The position numbers and the translations under genes are program-made. Shown piece by piece: positions 13,544-16,196 of a DNA stretch of 16,196 bases; positions within the stretch are counted from its first letter, which is position 1; each line of letters begins with the position of its first letter. The stretch is from Paratractidigestivibacter sp963658035. GTDB lineage: Bacteria; Actinomycetota; Coriobacteriia; Coriobacteriales; Atopobiaceae. Under the pieces are notes generated by a model. It worked only from the letters and a program-made list of their open reading frames with translations, did not search any database and was not told the DNA's origin. Location: contig CAVKOL010000041.1 of the NCBI GenBank assembly GCA_963658035.1, positions 1 to 16,196 on the forward strand, read 5' to 3'.

Positions 13544-14226
13544 TGTTTGCTAACGGGGTCCTCGCCGGGCCCTTCGGCGCCCTCTGCGGCCGCGTTCCCG
13601 CCTTCGCGGGCCGCCAAATCCCAGGGGTCTTGGCACAAGAGGCGCCGTGCTGCGGCCTCGTCTGCATAGGCACGGGCCACGATTTGGTGAAAACGTGCGT
13701 TGTGGCTGGGTTCCAGCAGGTGCGCCAGCTCATGGGCCACCACGTAATCCAGGCAGGTCGCAGGGTATGCCGCCAGGCGGATGTTGATCCGGATCTTGCC
13801 CGTGGCCGGGGTGCACGACCCCCAGCGCGTCTTCATGTCGCGCAGCTGCCAGCCGCTGGCGTGCACGCCCAGCACCGCCTCGGCACGGGCCGCAGCGTCG
13901 CCCAACCGCGCGGCCACCTCGGCGCGCCACAGTTCCTCGGGCGCATCTTCCCAGCTCACGAGCTTGCCCCACAGCGGCACAAGCCCGCTGGGCCGCGCAG
14001 CTTCGGTGGCTTCCCGCCGCGCCGCCGCCCGCGCCAACGCGCCCCGCAGCCATTCCTCGTGCGCGGCCAAGAACGCCGCGGCCTCGGCGCGGCCCACGTG
14101 CCACGGCACGCTCATCCGCGCGGCGCCGTCCCCGGCAACCCGCAGGTTCATGCGCCGCACGCGCTTACGCGTCACGCGCACCTCGACGCCCGCGCACTCT
14201 AATACATATGTGGCCCCAGAATTCAT
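13522..14226 (-). CDS. YgjP-like zinc metallohydrolase (DUF45, M48-like)
   Basis: 234-aa protein of the YgjP/DUF45 family, small zinc-dependent hydrolases related to SprT and M48 peptidases; the substrate is unknown. The core is plain: an N-terminal beta region with VRVTRKRVRRMNLRV (16-30), then MKTRWGSCTPATGKIRINIRLAAYP (131-155) and the metal site YVVAHELAHLLEPSHNARFH (161-180), with HELAH giving two His ligands and the catalytic Glu and a further His at 175 or 180. The C-terminal 35 residues are Ala/Gly/Glu-rich and end in HARDFLV, encoded by an arm of the inverted repeat at 13408-13543. The ATG at 14226 starts 6 bases after TACAAT and has no Shine-Dalgarno, so the mRNA seems leaderless. 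Start choice moderately sure. Confidence 0.88.
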   Translation of the reverse strand: MNSGATYVLECAGVEVRVTRKRVRRMNLRVAGDGAARMSVPWHVGRAEAAAFLAAHEEWLRGALARAAARREATEAARPSGLVPLWGKLVSWEDAPEELWRAEVAARLGDAAARAEAVLGVHASGWQLRDMKTRWGSCTPATGKIRINIRLAAYPATCLDYVVAHELAHLLEPSHNARFHQIVARAYADEAAARRLLCQDPWDLAAREGGNAAAEGAEGPGEDPVSKHARDFLV

Positions 14227-14232
14227 GGGCGT

Positions 14233-14238
14233 ATTGTA
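14233..14238 (-). promoter_or_regulatory. -10 element of a probably leaderless ygjP-like transcript
   Basis: On the minus strand TACAAT (14238-14233) ends 6 bases before the ATG at 14226, which puts the expected transcription start at the start codon. No ribosome binding site is present. The hexamer and spacing are identical to those before trmO. No -35 is recognisable. Confidence 0.45.
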
Positions 14239-14323
14239 CGACTTGCCCCGCCCGCCGCAGGCGGCGCCTGGCCCCTCATATACACTCAAAGCCGCAAAAC
14301 CCAACACCCGTAAAGGAGCAACC

Positions 14324-14845
14324 ATGTCCGATGCCCCCATCCAGCACGGCCCCGTCACCGCCACCGCGGCCCAGCCCAGCGCCGCCGCGGCCAAGCAGAC
14401 CCAGCTCGTAGCCCAGCTCTGCGGCCTGGGCGCCACCATGACCAACGCCATGGCCGCCGTCCCCGGCTTCGTCCCCTGCGGCCACGCCTTTGGCGTCGTG
14501 ATCGAGGGCCTCTTCGCCGCGACCGCCTGCGCAAACGAAGCCCAGCTCAGCGAGTACATCGAGGCCGTTGCCGCCCGCAGCGAGCACGTGAGCGCCCACC
14601 GCGGCGTGCCCCGGGGTACCGCCGCCGCCCCGGCCCTAGACACCCCCGAGGCCGCCCTGCTCTTCTCGGCCATCCGCGGCATCGCGGCCGACGCCTACGC
14701 CGCCATGCAGCTGGGCCGCATGGACGACGACGTCGACGTTCTTCTCGCTAACGCCCTGGCCGCCCTGGGTGCCGGCACCGCCGACCACGACCTTCTCGTT
14801 CGCGCGGGCGAGGCAAGTTTGAAGGTTCAGCGCCTTCTCGCATAA
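14324..14845 (+). CDS. Hypothetical alanine-rich protein
   Basis: 173-aa protein that I do not recognise. The ATG at 14324 has a strong AAAGGAG 6 bases upstream, and codon use matches the neighbours, so it is very likely real. The first 25 residues are Ala/Pro/Thr-rich and probably disordered. Residues 26-90 form a predicted helical stretch with two cysteines (33, 52) and a third (69), including GATMTNAMAAVPGFVPCGHAFG, mildly hydrophobic but not a clear membrane segment. After a low-complexity linker (95-107), a second helical part (108-173) contains the acidic MDDDVDVLL. No signal peptide. A TATACA (14279-14284) may be its -10. It lies 60 bases before an ABC transporter gene in the same orientation and could be cotranscribed. 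Confidence 0.75.
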   Translation: MSDAPIQHGPVTATAAQPSAAAAKQTQLVAQLCGLGATMTNAMAAVPGFVPCGHAFGVVIEGLFAATACANEAQLSEYIEAVAARSEHVSAHRGVPRGTAAAPALDTPEAALLFSAIRGIAADAYAAMQLGRMDDDVDVLLANALAALGAGTADHDLLVRAGEASLKVQRLLA

Positions 14846-14858
14846 AACAACAGCCGCC

Positions 14859-14906
14859 GGGTAGGATAGCAAGGTTACCCTTTTCAAAGAAAGGCCTGCT
14901 ATCCTA
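14859..14906 (+). promoter_or_regulatory. Leader of the ABC transporter gene with two exclusive hairpins
   Basis: GGGTA (14859-14863) can pair with TACCC (14876-14880), which is followed by TTTT: a small terminator-like hairpin. Alternatively TAGGATAGCA (14862-14871) pairs perfectly with TGCTATCCTA (14897-14906), which would enclose the AAAGG ribosome binding site in the loop and tie up the A of the start codon. The two share bases and cannot coexist. This could be attenuation or translational control; TAGGAT could also serve as a -10. Confidence 0.45.
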
Positions 14907-16196
14907 TGCTGGAGCTCAAGAGCATCTGCAAGAAGTACTCCACGAACTCGTTTACCCAAATTGCCTTGGACCACGTGAGCCTGGCCTTTAGGGATAACGA
15001 GTTCGTGGCCATTTTGGGCCCCTCGGGCTCGGGCAAGACCACGATGCTCAACGTCATCGGCGGCCTCGACCACTTTGACGAGGGCGACCTTTTGATCGAC
15101 GGCATCTCGACCAAGGACTTCCGCGACCGCGACTGGGACGCCTACCGCAACAACCGCATCGGCTTCGTCTTCCAGAGCTACAACCTCATCCCGCACCAGA
15201 CCATCCTGGAAAACGTCGAGCTGGCCTTGACGCTTTCGGGCGTGGGCCGCGCCGAGCGCCGCGCCCGTGCCAAGGAGGCCCTGGAGAAGGTCGGCCTGGG
15301 CCAGCACGTCGACAAGCGCCCCGCCCAGCTTTCGGGCGGCCAGATGCAGCGCGTCGCCATCGCCCGCGCCCTTATCAACGACCCCGAGATTGTCCTGGCC
15401 GACGAGCCCACCGGCGCCCTTGACTCCAACACGTCCGTGCAGGTCATGGACCTGCTCAAGGAGGTCGCGCAGGACCGCCTGGTCATCATGGTCACCCACA
15501 ACCCCGAGCTCGCGCAGGACTACGCGACCCGCATCGTCAATCTGGCCGACGGCCACATCACCCACGACTCCGACCCCTTCGACGCCGCTGCGGCCGCCCG
15601 CCGCGAGGCCAAGCCCACCCGCCGTACCTCGATGAACTTCCTCACGGCCCTGGGCCTCTCGGCCCGCAACCTCATGACCAAGAAGGGCCGCACGGCCATG
15701 ACGGCCTTCGCGGGGTCGATCGGCATCATCGGCATCGCGGCCATTCTCGCCCTCTCCAACGGCGTCAACGAGTACATCGCCAAGGTGGAGGAGGACACCC
15801 TTTCCAGCTACCCGCTCACCATCTCCAAGCAAAGCTACGACCTGTCGTCCATGCTGGGCGGCGGGTCCAGCGACGACGACTCGGCCTCCGGCTCCGGCTC
15901 CGCCTCCAGCGACGCGACGTCCACCGACGGCGAGAAGACCGACGACTCCGCAACCACCGCGATCCCGGTCCTCACCGCGGTCAAGGACATGTTTGCCAGC
16001 GTCAAGTCCAACGACATGACCAGCTTCAAGGCCTGGTTGGATGACGGTGGCGACGACATCGCCGAGGACGTCAACGCCATCCAGTACGACTACGGCATAA
16101 GCCCCATCATCTACCGCAGCGACGACAGCGGGCAGACAAGGTCGGCCACCAAGCTCGTGCCCAACGCCATGACCGAGGCCATGAGCAACGGCAGCT
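14906..16196 (+). CDS. MacB/FtsX-type ABC transporter, fused ATPase and permease (partial)
   Basis: The first 430 codons of a protein that continues beyond the window. The N-terminal ABC ATPase is complete: Walker A GPSGSGKT (38-45), Q-loop FVFQSYNL (87-94), signature LSGGQMQ (142-148), Walker B VLADEPTGALD (163-173) and H-loop His198. It belongs to the LolD/MacB export class. A linker leads into the first membrane helix (TAMTAFAGSIGIIGIAAILAL, about 263-283) of a MacB/FtsX-like permease, then an extracytoplasmic region. Right after the helix, about residues 312-347 are a Ser/Asp/Gly-rich low-complexity stretch. Such fusions in Gram-positives export peptides or lipids, or help antibiotic resistance; the substrate is unknown. 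AAAGG lies 11 bases before the ATG. Confidence 0.92.
   Translation, partial: MLELKSICKKYSTNSFTQIALDHVSLAFRDNEFVAILGPSGSGKTTMLNVIGGLDHFDEGDLLIDGISTKDFRDRDWDAYRNNRIGFVFQSYNLIPHQTILENVELALTLSGVGRAERRARAKEALEKVGLGQHVDKRPAQLSGGQMQRVAIARALINDPEIVLADEPTGALDSNTSVQVMDLLKEVAQDRLVIMVTHNPELAQDYATRIVNLADGHITHDSDPFDAAAAARREAKPTRRTSMNFLTALGLSARNLMTKKGRTAMTAFAGSIGIIGIAAILALSNGVNEYIAKVEEDTLSSYPLTISKQSYDLSSMLGGGSSDDDSASGSGSASSDATSTDGEKTDDSATTAIPVLTAVKDMFASVKSNDMTSFKAWLDDGGDDIAEDVNAIQYDYGISPIIYRSDDSGQTRSATKLVPNAMTEAMSNGS

Larger units (their letters stand above)
467..15937. repeat. Dispersed 8-mer GCGAGAAG / CTTCTCGC, about 21 copies
   Basis: Exact copies start at 467, 552, 1261, 1640, 4054, 4856, 8440, 11284, 11341 and 15930 (GCGAGAAG) and at 721, 1276, 1811, 2258, 4874, 7287, 7365, 8783, 10720, 14741 and 14834 (CTTCTCGC). 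They fall in different reading frames and also between genes (1811, 4054, 4856, 4874, 10720). With a base composition of about 66% G+C, fewer than one copy would be expected in both strands together. Orientation is balanced. The cause is unknown. Confidence 0.7.

Noticed and set aside
14279..14284. TATACA as a firm promoter for the hypothetical gene
   Set aside because: No -35 at suitable distance and it lies in a short AT-rich patch; mentioned in the gene entry only.
14227..14682. Long N-terminal extension of the ygjP-like protein
   Set aside because: It would overlap the divergent hypothetical gene and its ribosome binding site; the family fold begins just after 14226.
1..16196. CRISPR arrays, tRNA or rRNA genes, transposases, phage genes
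   Set aside because: No regularly spaced repeats, no tRNA-like cloverleaf and no transposase or integrase motif was seen on either strand by eye.

Overview
The window is about two-thirds G+C, gene-dense and strongly biased to G/C-ending codons. The gene set (CstA-type transporter, tandem cupins, CP-ATP-grasp/alpha-E/transglutaminase operon, a large ABC fusion) and the style of the intergenic repeats suggest an anaerobic actinobacterium of the Coriobacteriia, probably Collinsella-like. That assignment is inference; there is no rRNA or marker gene here to prove it.

Layout. (1) 19-1722, minus strand: nitroreductase, UPF0178/YaiI-type protein and a GNAT acetyltransferase; the GNAT gene has its own promoter inside the end of the YaiI gene. 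(2) 1723-2117: a 395-base intergenic leader with nested inverted repeats, a 13-codon ORF and an intrinsic terminator just ahead of a CstA-family transporter (2118-3962), which ends in a very strong terminator. (3) 4172-4846: two tandem small cupins, ending in a bidirectional terminator. (4) 4924-9691, minus strand: a five-gene operon with overlapping or abutting genes: circularly permuted ATP-grasp ligase, alpha-E protein, transglutaminase-like protease, an AstE/AspA-like metallo-deacylase with its zinc ligands, and a divergent paralogue in which both His ligands are replaced. (5) 9945-10709: TrmO tRNA methyltransferase. (6) 10731-13357: a heavy-metal P-type ATPase and a divergent TetR regulator sharing a 21-bp palindromic operator. 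(7) 13522-14226: YgjP-type zinc metallohydrolase whose last codons lie in an inverted repeat. (8) 14324-14845: unrecognised alanine-rich protein. (9) 14906 to the end: an ABC ATPase-permease fusion, cut by the window edge.

The best candidate for a little-described system is the operon at 4924-9691. ATP-grasp, alpha-E and transglutaminase partners are known from comparative genomics as a predicted peptide-ligation or peptide-tagging module of unknown product. Here it carries a pair of AstE/AspA-like enzymes, one apparently competent and one degenerate, which could process or recycle that product. Other points of interest are two large inverted-repeat elements (9838-9905 and 13408-13543), an 8-mer (GCGAGAAG/CTTCTCGC) found about 21 times in both orientations, including as the arms of a terminator, and two genes that look leaderless. 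No tRNA, rRNA, CRISPR array, insertion sequence or phage gene was seen.
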